A stretch of 64,000 nt of DNA from Deltaproteobacteria bacterium TMED58 (GTDB lineage Bacteria; Desulfobacterota_D; UBA1144), in the NCBI GenBank assembly GCA_002167555.2, contig NHDL02000001.1, positions 131,005 to 195,004 of the forward strand, read 5' to 3'. Both the position numbers and the translations under genes were made by a program. This document shows, in pieces, positions 1 to 9,184 of this stretch. Each line of letters begins with the position of its first letter. The first letter of the stretch is position 1. Below the pieces are notes generated by a model. It saw only the letters and a program-made list of their open reading frames with translations, was not told the DNA's origin and made no database searches.

Positions 1-1
1 A

Positions 2-622
2 GAATCCAAATTATTTATTGATAGATTTGGAATGATGCCAATTCCCCCATATCTAAATAGAGAGCCTGATATAAATGATTTTGTGGATTACCAAACTGTC
101 TATGCAAAGAAAGAGGGTTCTATAGCCGCACCAACTGCTGGGCTACATTTTACAAAGGATTTGATGAAAAAAATTCGCATGAAAGATATTGGACTAGAAT
201 TTTTAACACTTCACGTTGGAATGGGTACCTTTTTGCCTATAAAAGATAAAATTATCGAAAATCATAAAATGCATTATGAAGAATTTTTTATATCATCAAA
301 ACTTATTTCTGAAATAGAATTAACTAAGAGGCGTGGCAATCGAATATTAACAGTTGGAACAACTACACTAAGAGCGCTTGAGTCCTATAATTTATTCACC
401 CCACCATCTAATAGTTGGTTTAAAACGGATATTTTTATTAATCAGGGTTTTGAATTTGGTTTGACGGATGCTTTGTTGACTAATTTCCATTTACCCAAAT
501 CATCTTTATTAGTCCTTATTTCATCTTTTTTAGGATATGAATTAACCAAAGTATCTTATGAATATGCCATCAAGGAAAAGTTTAAATTTTACAGCTATGG
601 AGATGCAATGCTAATAGTTTGA
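2..622 (+). CDS. queA: S-adenosylmethionine:tRNA ribosyltransferase-isomerase, 5'-truncated by window edge
   Basis: QueA transfers and isomerises the ribosyl group of SAM onto 7-aminomethyl-7-deazaguanine in tRNA to form epoxyqueuosine, the penultimate queuosine step. The open frame runs back to base 2 with no stop, so the gene starts before the window and only about 206 C-terminal residues are present. Visible family blocks are GMMPIPPYL near the left edge, YAKKEGSIAAPTAGLHF, LTLHVGMGTF, the GTTTLRALES stretch and the C-terminal TNFHLPKSSLL. An internal ATG at 32 is not the start, because conserved sequence continues upstream of it. aroC follows 48 bp downstream on the same strand. queG, which performs the last queuosine step, lies at 34.9 kb, so the pathway end is complete here. 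Confidence 0.96.
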   Translation, partial: ESKLFIDRFGMMPIPPYLNREPDINDFVDYQTVYAKKEGSIAAPTAGLHFTKDLMKKIRMKDIGLEFLTLHVGMGTFLPIKDKIIENHKMHYEEFFISSKLISEIELTKRRGNRILTVGTTTLRALESYNLFTPPSNSWFKTDIFINQGFEFGLTDALLTNFHLPKSSLLVLISSFLGYELTKVSYEYAIKEKFKFYSYGDAMLIV

Positions 623-670
623 TTTACTTAGCAAATTGCATTATGTGAATTTGAATATAAAATCATTTAA

Positions 671-1753
671 ATGCCAGGTAATTCATTTGGGAATATATTT
701 AAGATTACTACTTGGGGCGAATCCCATGGAAAAGCTTTAGGAGTTGTTATCGATGGTTGTCCTGCTGGCCTCAAAATATCAGAGAAAGATATTCAATTAG
801 AGCTTGATAGAAGAATGCCAGGTCAAAGTAAGTATACGACACAACGAAAAGAGACTGATAAAGTCGAGATACTATCAGGACTTTTTAACGGAGTTACAAC
901 TGGTACTCCAATTTCAATGTTAATACCTAATGTCGATGCAATTTCTAAATCATATGAAAATTTTAAAGATATCTATAGGCCAGGCCATGCTGATCTAAGT
1001 TATGACGAAAAATATGGTATTAGAGATTATAGGGGCGGTGGTAGATCTTCAAACAGAGAGACTGTTGGAAGAGTTGCTGCTGGTGCTATCGCAAAAAAAC
1101 TACTTAAAGCAATGAAAATTAAAACTTTTGGTTTTGTTCAACAAATTGGAAATATAAAATGCGAAAAAATTAATATTAATTATATTGAAAAAAATTCACT
1201 ACGAATCGCTGATAAAGGGAAATTTGATGAAATGGCAAATTTAATAGATTCAGTTAGAAAATCCGGAGATTCAATCGGCGGTGTAATAGAAGTTAGGTCT
1301 ACAGGTATGCCAGCAGGACTTGGTTCACCTGTTTTTGAAAAACTCGATGCTAGACTTTCTTCAGCAATTATGGGTATCGGTGGTGTTAGAGGCTTTGAGA
1401 TTGGACTTGGATTTCAGGTAGCATCAATGAAGGGATCAGAAGTAAATGATATTATGGTTGGGAAGTCAAAGGGAAAAGTAAAGTTCAGAACAAATAATGC
1501 TGGAGGAATATTGGGGGGTATTAGCAATGGTAATGATTTAATTTTAAGATTTGCCCTAAAACCTTCTTCATCTATTTCACAGAAGCAAGATTCTATTGAT
1601 AATAAAGGTAAACAAAAGAAACTTCAGGTTAAAGGTAGACATGATCCATGTCTATGTCCAAGAGCGGTACCCATTGCAGAAGCTATGGTCAACTTAGTAC
1701 TCTTAGATTGCATATTGGAAAATAACTTATCAACGGTAAAAAAGATTACTTAA
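671..1753 (+). CDS. aroC: Chorismate synthase
   Basis: This enzyme converts 5-enolpyruvylshikimate-3-phosphate to chorismate with reduced FMN as catalyst, the last common step to aromatic amino acids and folate. The 360-residue length is normal. Family signatures seen are GNSFGNIFKITTWGESHG at the N-terminus, the RPGHADLSYDEKYGIRDYRGGGRSS region around residues 105-125, GRVAAGAIAKK, GGILGGISNG and the C-terminal GRHDPCLCPRAVPIAEAM. The start ATG gives the canonical MPGNSFG beginning. It is convergent with the aminotransferase, with 4 bp between stop codons. aroK is elsewhere in the window (34.4 kb), so the shikimate genes are dispersed. Confidence 0.98.
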   Translation: MPGNSFGNIFKITTWGESHGKALGVVIDGCPAGLKISEKDIQLELDRRMPGQSKYTTQRKETDKVEILSGLFNGVTTGTPISMLIPNVDAISKSYENFKDIYRPGHADLSYDEKYGIRDYRGGGRSSNRETVGRVAAGAIAKKLLKAMKIKTFGFVQQIGNIKCEKININYIEKNSLRIADKGKFDEMANLIDSVRKSGDSIGGVIEVRSTGMPAGLGSPVFEKLDARLSSAIMGIGGVRGFEIGLGFQVASMKGSEVNDIMVGKSKGKVKFRTNNAGGILGGISNGNDLILRFALKPSSSISQKQDSIDNKGKQKKLQVKGRHDPCLCPRAVPIAEAMVNLVLLDCILENNLSTVKKIT

Positions 1754-1757
1754 TATC

Positions 1758-2897
1758 CTAGAGTTTGTCTAAAATTTGAGTTGCTTTTGCAACACCCGAT
1801 CCCGGTTCAAATTTGTACTTTAGCTCTGTTAATATTCCTTCAACGCCTGCAATAACAGAAATTATATCCGCTTTATCTACATACCCCATATGCGTTATTC
1901 TGAATATTTTTCCTTTTGCTTGGTCTTGTCCACCAGCGACAATCATTCCATACTTTTTCTTTAATCCTTTAATAATTAAACCCGCATCAATTCCTTCGGG
2001 AGATTTAATTACAGAAAGTGCAGTACTAGTACAACCTTTGGCAAAATTTTCTAAACCCATAGCTTCGAAACCTTTGGTCGTTGCTTCAGATAAAATTGAG
2101 TGTCTTTCGAATAGTTTTTCTAAACCAAGTTTTTCAAAATATTCCAAGACTGCATTAAGACCAATTACTAATGTTACAGCAGGTGTCCAAGGAGAGGTTT
2201 TTTTGAGACTATTTTTATGGGCTTGACTTAAATCCAAATAGAATTTTGGAAGATCAGATTTATCATTAAAATCCCAAGCTTTTTTGCTCAGAACTATAAA
2301 TGCAAGACCCGGTGGCATCATAAATGCTTTTTGGGAGCCACCAATTAAAATATCTATCCCCCACTTGTCAAACTCAACTGGGAAGGCACCGACAGCGGTA
2401 ATTCCATCAACAATCAAAATTATATCATCACGACTTTTTGTAAGTTTAGCAATATCCTCTATAGGGTGCTCGACTCCAGTAGATGTTTCACTTGCTTGAA
2501 CAAGAATTGCTTTGATAGATTTGTTTTCCTTAAGAGCATCTTCGATTACTTTAGGACTAACGGCTTTTCCCCACTCTACTTTTATTTCTATTGTATTGAC
2601 CCCATATGCTTTACAAATTTTTAGCCATCGCTCACCAAATTTACCACCATTAACAACTAAAGCCGTATCCCCTTTACTTAAAGTATTACAAATCGCTGCA
2701 TCCATAGCCCCAGTTCCTGAAGAAGCTAAAATTAAAACCTCCTCCTCTGTCATAAAGACCTTTTTAAGACCTTGAGTAGCTTTATAAAAAATTTCTTCAA
2801 ACTCCTCAGTTCTATGGTGGATAATTGGTTTTGCCATCTCTAGCATCACAAATTCTGGAACGGGTACAGGTCCTGGTGTTAAAACATAATTTTTCAA
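1758..2897 (-). CDS. Class V PLP aminotransferase (serine/alanine-glyoxylate aminotransferase family)
   Basis: This is a fold-type I PLP enzyme of the alanine/serine-glyoxylate aminotransferase and phosphoserine aminotransferase-like group. It probably moves the amino group of serine or alanine to glyoxylate or pyruvate. Seen: N-terminal LTPGPVPVPEFV, the SSGTGAMDAAICNTL cofactor block near residue 60, IVDGITAVGAFPVE with the PLP aspartate, and GSQKAFMMPPG containing the Schiff-base lysine near residue 190. The start is TTG at 2897. A strong GGGGAG site sits 6 nt upstream, and MKNYVLTPGP matches where the family begins. The 379-residue length is typical. Substrate cannot be decided from sequence. 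It is divergent from prfB across 65 bp. Confidence 0.9.
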   Translation of the reverse strand: MKNYVLTPGPVPVPEFVMLEMAKPIIHHRTEEFEEIFYKATQGLKKVFMTEEEVLILASSGTGAMDAAICNTLSKGDTALVVNGGKFGERWLKICKAYGVNTIEIKVEWGKAVSPKVIEDALKENKSIKAILVQASETSTGVEHPIEDIAKLTKSRDDIILIVDGITAVGAFPVEFDKWGIDILIGGSQKAFMMPPGLAFIVLSKKAWDFNDKSDLPKFYLDLSQAHKNSLKKTSPWTPAVTLVIGLNAVLEYFEKLGLEKLFERHSILSEATTKGFEAMGLENFAKGCTSTALSVIKSPEGIDAGLIIKGLKKKYGMIVAGGQDQAKGKIFRITHMGYVDKADIISVIAGVEGILTELKYKFEPGSGVAKATQILDKL

Positions 2898-2962
2898 AAT
2901 TTACTCCCCTAAGATAATAAAAATGTTAAGTTTAATATAACATTAATTATTGAGTTAAAAAA

Positions 2963-4058
2963 ATGATTGAATTTATTCAAACCCTAAAAGTATTAAAGAA
3001 GAAGCTTGAAGTAATTAGAGGTTATCTTTGACCTTGAAAGTCTGGAGATTGAATTAATAAATCTTGTCAAAGAGTCCGAGAAGAATGATTTTTGGTCAGA
3101 TAAAAAGAAAGCCCAATTTACACTTAAAAATATTTCTACAATTAATAAGAGGTTAGATTCTTATAAATCTCTAGAAAATGAATTATCTGAACAATTTGAA
3201 ATAAGTGAACTATATAAAGATGAAGAAGTAGATAGAGAAACTTTAAAAGAAATGGAAACTTCTTTGACAGAGTTAAAAAAATTAATTGAAGCCTTTGAAA
3301 TTACTGTAATGCTTTCGGGTAAAGATGACAATAAGAATGCAATAATATCAATTAACTCAGGGGCGGGTGGCACAGAAGCACAAGATTGGGCTAGTATGCT
3401 ATCAAGGATGTATTTTCGTTATTCTGAGACTAATAATTTAAAAGCTGAGTTTCTAGATTTTTTAGATGGTGAAGAGGCAGGTTTAAAAAATTGTAGCATT
3501 TTAGTTAAAGGTGAATTTGCCTATGGATATCTAAAAAATGAAATTGGTGTTCATAGGCTAGTAAGAATATCCCCTTTTGATTCCAATAAACGTAGACATA
3601 CTTCTTTTGCATCAGTATCGGTTTCACCAGAAGTCGAACTGGATATAGATGTAGAAATCGATGATAAGGATTTGAAAGTTGATACCTTTAGAGCTGCTGG
3701 AGCTGGAGGTCAACATGTAAATAAAACAGATTCTGCTGTTAGGATTACACATATACCTTCAGGAATTGTAGTTGGATGTCAAAATCAAAGATCTCAGCAT
3801 CAAAATAAGAATGCAGCAATGAAGATTCTTTCATCAAAGCTTTATGATTTAGAGATGGAAAAAATTAAAACAAAAGATGAAAAACTTAATTCTGAGAAAA
3901 AAGATATTGGCTGGGGAAGCCAAGTCCGCTCCTATATTTTGCACCCATATAGAATGGTTAAAGACCATCGGACTGGGACAGAAATAGGGGATGTAGATTC
4001 TTTCTTGGATGGTAGCTTTCAAGATTTAATTGAAAAACTTCTTTCATCCGAGAAATAA
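2963..4058 (+). CDS. prfB: Peptide chain release factor 2 (programmed +1 frameshift)
   Basis: RF2 releases nascent peptides at UGA and UAA codons. The gene is in two frames: 22 codons from ATG 2963 end at an in-frame UGA (3029-3031). Reading continues in the +1 frame from GAC 3030 to the stop at 4058, giving about 364 residues, normal for RF2. The catalytic GGQ is in GAGGQHVNKTDSAVRITH and the C-terminal QVRSYILHPYRMVKDHRTG block is intact. The split is the conserved autoregulatory frameshift, not a pseudogene: low RF2 lets the ribosome slip at the UGA. nadK follows 41 bp later on the same strand. Confidence 0.97.
3017..3032 (+). promoter_or_regulatory. RF2 programmed frameshift site
   Basis: The sequence agaggttatctttgac places a Shine-Dalgarno-like AGAGG just before TAT CTT TGA C. 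This is the bacterial prfB arrangement of a slippery CTT followed by UGA-C. Slippage of one base at CTT moves the ribosome into the main RF2 frame (CTT-GAC-CTT-GAA). The internal SD is weaker than the E. coli AGGGGG. Confidence 0.95.
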
Positions 4059-4099
4059 CACTCAATACAAAATAATTAATCTAATTTATAATATATATA

Positions 4100-4966
4100 A
4101 TGATTTTTGGAGTTCTTGCAAAGCCACGACTTAAAAATTTTAGAAAGGTTAAGTTGGCCTTAATAAAATTTCTTGGTAAAAAAAGGTCGACTTTACTTGT
4201 AGATGAATCACTAGAAAAATATTCTAGCCCTAAGACTTCTTATGCTTCTAAGGATCAGGTAATAAAAAACTCTGATGTTTTAATTGTCCTAGGTGGGGAT
4301 GGCACACTTTTACATATTGCCGAGGCAGCCGCAAAAAATAAAAAACCAGTTTTAGGAATTAACTTAGGAAATCTTGGTTTTTTAACAGAAGCACCTATTA
4401 ATAAATTAGAACATTTATTAAAAGAGTTTTTTGATAAGAATCTTATTGTAGATACAAGAGAGCTTTTGCAAGCAAAAATAATTAAGAATAAGAAAGCTAT
4501 CTTAAAAACAAGTTTCCTCAATGATGTGGTAATTAACAAGGGTGCGCTAGCCAAGATTATTAATTTGGATTTATTTATAGATAAAGCCCTTGTATCTAAC
4601 ATAAGAGCGGATGGTATTATCTTCTCTTCTCCAACTGGTTCCACAGCTTATTCAATGTCAGCAGGGGGTCCTATTGTTACACCAAGCTTACCTTTAGTAA
4701 TCATTACTCCGATTTGTCCCCATACATTATCAAATAGACCCTTAGTAGTATCAAACAAATCTGCAATTAGAGTTAAGATAAATTCTTTAAATTCCCCTAT
4801 TTTTACTACCTTTGATGGTGGCGATAGCATGGAGATGGAAGAAGGTTTTGAGTTAGAAATCACAAAATCTAATTTGAAATTAAGTTTGTTACGATCTCAA
4901 GAAACACAATACTTCAATGTTCTGAAGGATAAATTGATGTGGAGTAATAATTATGGGAGAAAATGA
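4100..4966 (+). CDS. nadK: NAD kinase
   Basis: Phosphorylates NAD to NADP using ATP or polyphosphate in the cytosol. Diagnostic motifs: VLGGDGTLLH (the GGDGT catalytic/ATP motif near residue 65-72), GINLGNLGFLTE, the second domain RADGIIFSSPTGSTAYSMSAGGPIV around residues 170-195, and FDGGDSMEM. Length of 288 residues is standard. The 3' end overlaps the next gene by 14 bp (4953-4966), indicating translational coupling. Upstream prfB is on the same strand. Confidence 0.97.
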   Translation: MIFGVLAKPRLKNFRKVKLALIKFLGKKRSTLLVDESLEKYSSPKTSYASKDQVIKNSDVLIVLGGDGTLLHIAEAAAKNKKPVLGINLGNLGFLTEAPINKLEHLLKEFFDKNLIVDTRELLQAKIIKNKKAILKTSFLNDVVINKGALAKIINLDLFIDKALVSNIRADGIIFSSPTGSTAYSMSAGGPIVTPSLPLVIITPICPHTLSNRPLVVSNKSAIRVKINSLNSPIFTTFDGGDSMEMEEGFELEITKSNLKLSLLRSQETQYFNVLKDKLMWSNNYGRK

Positions 4967-5324
4967 AAGAGATATATTCTTGCATGATTGGGTAATAGAT
5001 GAAATAAAGTTTCAATACTCAAAGGAATTTAACGAAATTCAAATTAATAAGCATGGTGTTGAAGTAAATGATATTCAAGGGCAATTTCCTGATATTATTT
5101 TTGCTAACTATGGGCAGGTAGTAATGTTAGGCGAGGTTGAGGTTGAGTCAACAATTAATGATAATTCTATAGAAAAATGGAAGAATATTATGTCCACAGG
5201 TATTAGCTTAATAGTATTTGTCCCAAAAGAAAAATTAAAGTTAGCCAGAGATATGTGTTGGGAAAATAAATTGATAGAGAAAATTAAAGTATCCTCCTTT
5301 TCAGTCGAGATTCCTATTAAATAA
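4953..5324 (+). CDS. Conserved-looking small protein with PD-(D/E)XK-like pattern
   Basis: A 123-residue cytosolic protein of unknown function. It has a PD-(D/E)XK-like order: QFPDIIF with PD at residues 46-47, then about 15 residues later a beta-strand-like VVMLGEVEVEST with acidic residues at 61, 63 and 65, followed by EKWKNIM. This resembles the nuclease-fold core, but the catalytic lysine of D/E-x-K is replaced by E (EVE), so activity is uncertain. A GGAG site lies about 8 nt before ATG 4953, and the gene overlaps nadK by 14 bp, so it is probably translated with it. It also overlaps the 3' end of fmt by 8 bp, tail to tail. The nuclease fold is an inference from a short pattern. Confidence 0.75.
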   Translation: MGENERDIFLHDWVIDEIKFQYSKEFNEIQINKHGVEVNDIQGQFPDIIFANYGQVVMLGEVEVESTINDNSIEKWKNIMSTGISLIVFVPKEKLKLARDMCWENKLIEKIKVSSFSVEIPIK

Positions 5325-6243
5325 ATTCTATATGAGATTTAAATGAAATCCCGTTAATGAAGTCTTTGCCTGAAATTTTTTTTTGCCCACTTTTTTGAAT
5401 ATGTAATATCTCGATATTTGTATCTTTACAGCCTACAATCATACAGCCATTAACTTTTTTAATAACTCCAGGGGGAATTTTCTCTGAATTATTCTGAGTA
5501 ATTTGATAAATCTTTATCATAGATTTATCAAGTTTGGTGTATGCAACGGGCCAAGGATTACACCCACGGATTAAGTCATTAATCTCATTAAAACTCTTCT
5601 CCCAATCAATTAAACCATCCTCTTTTGTCATCTTTGGAGCAATTGTTGCCTTGCTATGATCCTGCTTCTTTGAATTAATAATTGGGTTAATATCAAGCTC
5701 TTTGATTAGCTTAACTATTTGACTAGCACCTAGATTTGCTAATTTTTCTGTAAGAGATATCGTGGTGTCAGCACTTTGAATGCCGATTTTAGAGATGGAT
5801 ATTATATTTCCTGAATCCATTCCCTCATCCATTTCCATTAACGTTATACCTGTTTCTTTATTACCATTTATAATGGCTCTATTTATAGGCGCCGCACCTC
5901 TAAGCTGTGGAAGTAATGATGCATGAATATTTATACAGCCAATTTTTGGTATCGATAAGATTTCTTTAGAGAGAATTTTACCATAAGCCGCCACGACAAT
6001 AATATCTGGTTCAATATCATTAATTTGAGATAAAAAATCTTTATTGTCTTTAATTTTTTCTGGTTGCAAGAATTTAACATCTCTATTAATACAATAGGTT
6101 TTTACAGGAGAAAAAATTATTTCTTTTTTTCTTCCTGTTGGCTTGTCAGGTTGAGTAACAACAAGACTAACGTTGAAATGTTGATTGATGGACTCTAAGC
6201 TTTTTAATGCAAAATGTGGAGTTCCCATAAAAATTATTTTCAT
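5317..6243 (-). CDS. fmt: Methionyl-tRNA formyltransferase
   Basis: Formylates initiator Met-tRNA with 10-formyl-tetrahydrofolate. Seen: MKIIFMGTPHFALKSLE at the N-terminus, VVAAYGKILSKEIL, the formyltransferase signature HASLLPQLRGAAPINRAI around residues 105-125 and MDEGMDSGNII. The C-terminal OB-fold region includes GCNPWPVAYT. I take ATG 6243 as start rather than TTG 6252, because it follows the thiolase stop directly and gives the canonical MKIIFMGT. About 308 residues, normal. It is cotranscribed with the upstream thiolase-like gene, with which it nearly abuts. Confidence 0.96.
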   Translation of the reverse strand: MKIIFMGTPHFALKSLESINQHFNVSLVVTQPDKPTGRKKEIIFSPVKTYCINRDVKFLQPEKIKDNKDFLSQINDIEPDIIVVAAYGKILSKEILSIPKIGCINIHASLLPQLRGAAPINRAIINGNKETGITLMEMDEGMDSGNIISISKIGIQSADTTISLTEKLANLGASQIVKLIKELDINPIINSKKQDHSKATIAPKMTKEDGLIDWEKSFNEINDLIRGCNPWPVAYTKLDKSMIKIYQITQNNSEKIPPGVIKKVNGCMIVGCKDTNIEILHIQKSGQKKISGKDFINGISFKSHIEFI

Positions 6244-6244
6244 T

Positions 6245-7744
6245 TTATTCAAATAAGTCTAAGAGGCCTTTTATATTTCTTCTCACAAAGAATTTAATCT
6301 GATCAATATAAGAAGTTTTTCTGAAATAAACCGTTTCATTCTCTTTAAAGACTGTTATGCTTCCCCCTATTTCAAATTCTCCTTCAAAGAGTGCTCTTGC
6401 AAAAATTCTTTTGTGTTTCAAAGTATCAATTATCCCCAGTGTTAGAGGTGAGTCAAATCCCTCCGGAGTAACGTAGAGAGTCGTATAGCTCGCAAGTTTT
6501 CCTTCTAACTCCTCACCCTCATTTATAAGCTGAGCACTATCAGGTATTTTTTGAATAATTGCATGATCTATTTGATTGTAATTAGGAATAGTTGTATTTC
6601 TATATGCAACTTTTTCTAGGATATTTACAAAAATATTGTTTCCCATTCCACCGATAGAGTGACAAAGGGCAATATTATTCTTTTCAACTTGTCTTGAATC
6701 AGATACTTTATTTCGCATTTGCTTAACACAATCTACTATTTGGGCGAGACCCGTTGCACCTACAGGGTGCCCTCTAGATTTTAGGCCGCCAGATGGATTA
6801 ATAGGAAGATTACCTTTTAATTTTGTTTCATCATTAAGTATGTGGATATAAGATTTACCCTGATCAAAAAAACCTAAGTCCTCAGTATTTATGGCCTCGA
6901 AGCTAGTAAAGGCATCATGAACTTCAGCAAAATCAATATCTTTAGGTGAAAGCGATGAAGACTTATAGGCTTTTTTTGCCGCAAGTTTTGTTGCAGCAAA
7001 ATGGCTTAAAGATACCCTATTTTTTAGGCTTACGGTATCAGTTGCATGCCCTAGACCACTAACCCTTATATCGGTCTTTTCACATGACAGCATCAAGCCA
7101 ACTGCACCGTCCGAAATAGGTGAACAGTCATACATTTTTAAAGGATTAGATATGACTTTACTATTATTATAATCATCTTCAGATATTTCTTTTTGGAAAT
7201 GCGCTAAGGGATTCATAGAGCCATTGTAGTGATTTTTTATCGCTATAGTTCTTAATAATTCATTTAATAATTCTTTATTCATTTTATATCTAAGTTTATA
7301 TGCCATAGTTACCATAGCTGCGAGTGAAGGCATACTTGCTCCGGATTCTCTTTCATTTTCTTCAATGACTTTTGCTAGTATTTTAGTAACCTTTTGTGTC
7401 TCTAACCCTGACATTTTTTCCCCTGCGATCAGAAGTATATTTTTATAAATACCTGAAGCAATCAAATTACAACCTAAACTAAATATTGCCGCGCCTGAAG
7501 ATGATGCTGTTTCTATTCTTAATGAGGGGATACCTTGAATGTCTAAGTAATCTGCCACTAATGAGGAAATATTGGAATTACTACTGAATTCTTCTGGATT
7601 CATTGATCCAATTAAAAGACAATCCGGTTTTCTTTTAGAGTCCGCTATACATTCCATACCCGCTTGTGTGGTCAGTTGCCTCAGACTTAAGTCAAAACGA
7701 CCAAATTTTGTCATCGAAGTGTTCTCTACATAAACTTCACGCAT
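6245..7744 (-). CDS. Thiolase-like protein fused to C-terminal OB-fold (DUF35-like) domain, nucleophile Cys replaced
   Basis: The first ~390 residues are a thiolase of the SCP-x/acetyl-CoA acetyltransferase superfamily. The last ~100 (from about EGELEGKLASYTTLYVTPEGF to the end) look like the DUF35 OB-fold acyl-CoA-associated domain, normally a separate small subunit. Seen: EVHDAFTSFE (His of the HDxF motif), GGLKSRGHPVGATG (His of GHPxG) and ALCHSIGGMGNN (second catalytic Cys). The nucleophilic Cys position, usually C-x-x-G, reads TASSSG at residues 79-84, so Cys is Ser81. It may be a non-decarboxylating acyl transferase, a degenerate enzyme or a scaffold. Gene order with fmt suggests cotranscription only. 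Confidence 0.85.
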   Translation of the reverse strand: MREVYVENTSMTKFGRFDLSLRQLTTQAGMECIADSKRKPDCLLIGSMNPEEFSSNSNISSLVADYLDIQGIPSLRIETASSSGAAIFSLGCNLIASGIYKNILLIAGEKMSGLETQKVTKILAKVIEENERESGASMPSLAAMVTMAYKLRYKMNKELLNELLRTIAIKNHYNGSMNPLAHFQKEISEDDYNNSKVISNPLKMYDCSPISDGAVGLMLSCEKTDIRVSGLGHATDTVSLKNRVSLSHFAATKLAAKKAYKSSSLSPKDIDFAEVHDAFTSFEAINTEDLGFFDQGKSYIHILNDETKLKGNLPINPSGGLKSRGHPVGATGLAQIVDCVKQMRNKVSDSRQVEKNNIALCHSIGGMGNNIFVNILEKVAYRNTTIPNYNQIDHAIIQKIPDSAQLINEGEELEGKLASYTTLYVTPEGFDSPLTLGIIDTLKHKRIFARALFEGEFEIGGSITVFKENETVYFRKTSYIDQIKFFVRRNIKGLLDLFE

Positions 7745-7817
7745 TTCTTTTTAATTTTAGCATATCAGAAATATTTAACTGGATACAATTCTATGAATTG
7801 TATATATTTTATTAATA

Positions 7818-9182
7818 ATGATTAGAATTCCAAAGTTTTTCAATATCCTTTTATATCTATTCCTTTTTTTATTTTCATGGAATAGTCTAGTCAAAGCATC
7901 AAGCTTGCCTGATTTAGTGGAACAATTAACTAGTTCAGTAGTCAGAATAGAGACAACAAATATTAGTAAACAAAATCTAAGTATCACAGGAGACCCTTTT
8001 TTTGATGAGTTCTTCAGAAGACAGTTTGGTGATGATTCCCAACCTAGGACTTCCAAAGGCCTGGGCTCTGGCTTCATTTATTCCAAAAATGGGTATGTTG
8101 TTACAAATTTTCATGTTATTGAAAAAGCAAATGATATTTCAGTAGTACTAAATAATGGAAATCGATATGATGCTAATGTTGTTGGAACAGATTCGAGAAC
8201 CGACTTAGCCTTATTGAAAATCTCTACAAATGAATCTTTAAATGTAGTTAAAGTTGGTAATTCAAACAAGTTGAGAATTGGTGAAGACGTTATTGCAATT
8301 GGAAATCCATTAGGGTTTGGAGCAACAGTCACAACTGGAATAATAAGTGCTAAAGGTAGGTATATTGATGGACTAGGAACTTATGTTGATTTCTTACAAA
8401 CAGATGCAGCATTAAATAGGGGGAATAGTGGGGGACCCCTCTTTAATTTTAAAGGAGAAGTCGTAGGTGTTAACACTGCAATAGCAGCAAATGGGCAAGG
8501 AATTGGATTTGCAATACCTATTTCAATGGCAATCGATGTTATTAAGGATTTGCAGGAGAATGGAAAGGTTCGAAGGGGTTGGATGGGTGTAGTTGTACAA
8601 AAAATAACTCCGGAAATTTCAGATTCCTTAAATCTTAGTTCAACTAATGGTGCCTTGGTAAGCAAGGTTTTAAATGACGGTCCTGCATTTAAGTCAGATT
8701 TGAGAAGGGGAGATATAATAAAATTTATTAATGGGATTAAGATTATTACATATGAAGATTTGCCTAAGGAGGTAAGTAAACTTAAGCCTGGAACAGAAAT
8801 TAGTTTAGTTATTTTGCGTGAATCAAAGGAAATAAATATTCAAATTATCTTAGGTGATATCCCCGAGCCAAAAGGTACTCAATCTTTAAATTCTAACAAG
8901 GGAGCTAAAAAATTCGGCATCATAGTTACTCAAATTCCCGATTCACAAGATAAAGAAAAGACCAAGATAATAGTCTCTAATGTGGCTAGGTCATCTGATA
9001 ATACAAAGTTTTTTCTTAAAGGGGATATTATTTTAGAAATTAATAGGCAGCTCGTAACTGATATTGATTCTTTTAATTCAGCAATGAAGAATATTAAATC
9101 AGGTCAGAATTCTCTTTTTCTAATACAAAGACAAAATAGAGATTCTGAAGTTACCTTATATAAATCAATTAAATCTAATTAG
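7818..9182 (+). CDS. Periplasmic serine endoprotease, DegP/HtrA family
   Basis: A secreted trypsin-like quality-control protease and chaperone with two PDZ domains. An N-terminal signal peptide (hydrophobic residues ~8-24, cleavage likely near VKAS) directs it to the periplasm. The catalytic triad is visible: His in VVTNFHVIE, Asp in GTDSRTDLALLKI and Ser in LNRGNSGGPLFN. PDZ1 begins about GWMGVVVQKITPEI and PDZ2 covers the last ~90 residues. Length of 454 residues fits DegP/DegQ/MucD. ATG 7818 is 73 bp from the divergent thiolase start. It is convergent with thiG, with 2 bp between stops. Confidence 0.95.
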   Translation: MIRIPKFFNILLYLFLFLFSWNSLVKASSLPDLVEQLTSSVVRIETTNISKQNLSITGDPFFDEFFRRQFGDDSQPRTSKGLGSGFIYSKNGYVVTNFHVIEKANDISVVLNNGNRYDANVVGTDSRTDLALLKISTNESLNVVKVGNSNKLRIGEDVIAIGNPLGFGATVTTGIISAKGRYIDGLGTYVDFLQTDAALNRGNSGGPLFNFKGEVVGVNTAIAANGQGIGFAIPISMAIDVIKDLQENGKVRRGWMGVVVQKITPEISDSLNLSSTNGALVSKVLNDGPAFKSDLRRGDIIKFINGIKIITYEDLPKEVSKLKPGTEISLVILRESKEINIQIILGDIPEPKGTQSLNSNKGAKKFGIIVTQIPDSQDKEKTKIIVSNVARSSDNTKFFLKGDIILEINRQLVTDIDSFNSAMKNIKSGQNSLFLIQRQNRDSEVTLYKSIKSN

Positions 9183-9184
9183 AT

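Noticed and set aside
3029-3031. Frameshift mutation or selenocysteine UGA in prfB
   Set aside because: Context AGAGG-TAT-CTT-TGA-C is the standard RF2 programmed frameshift.
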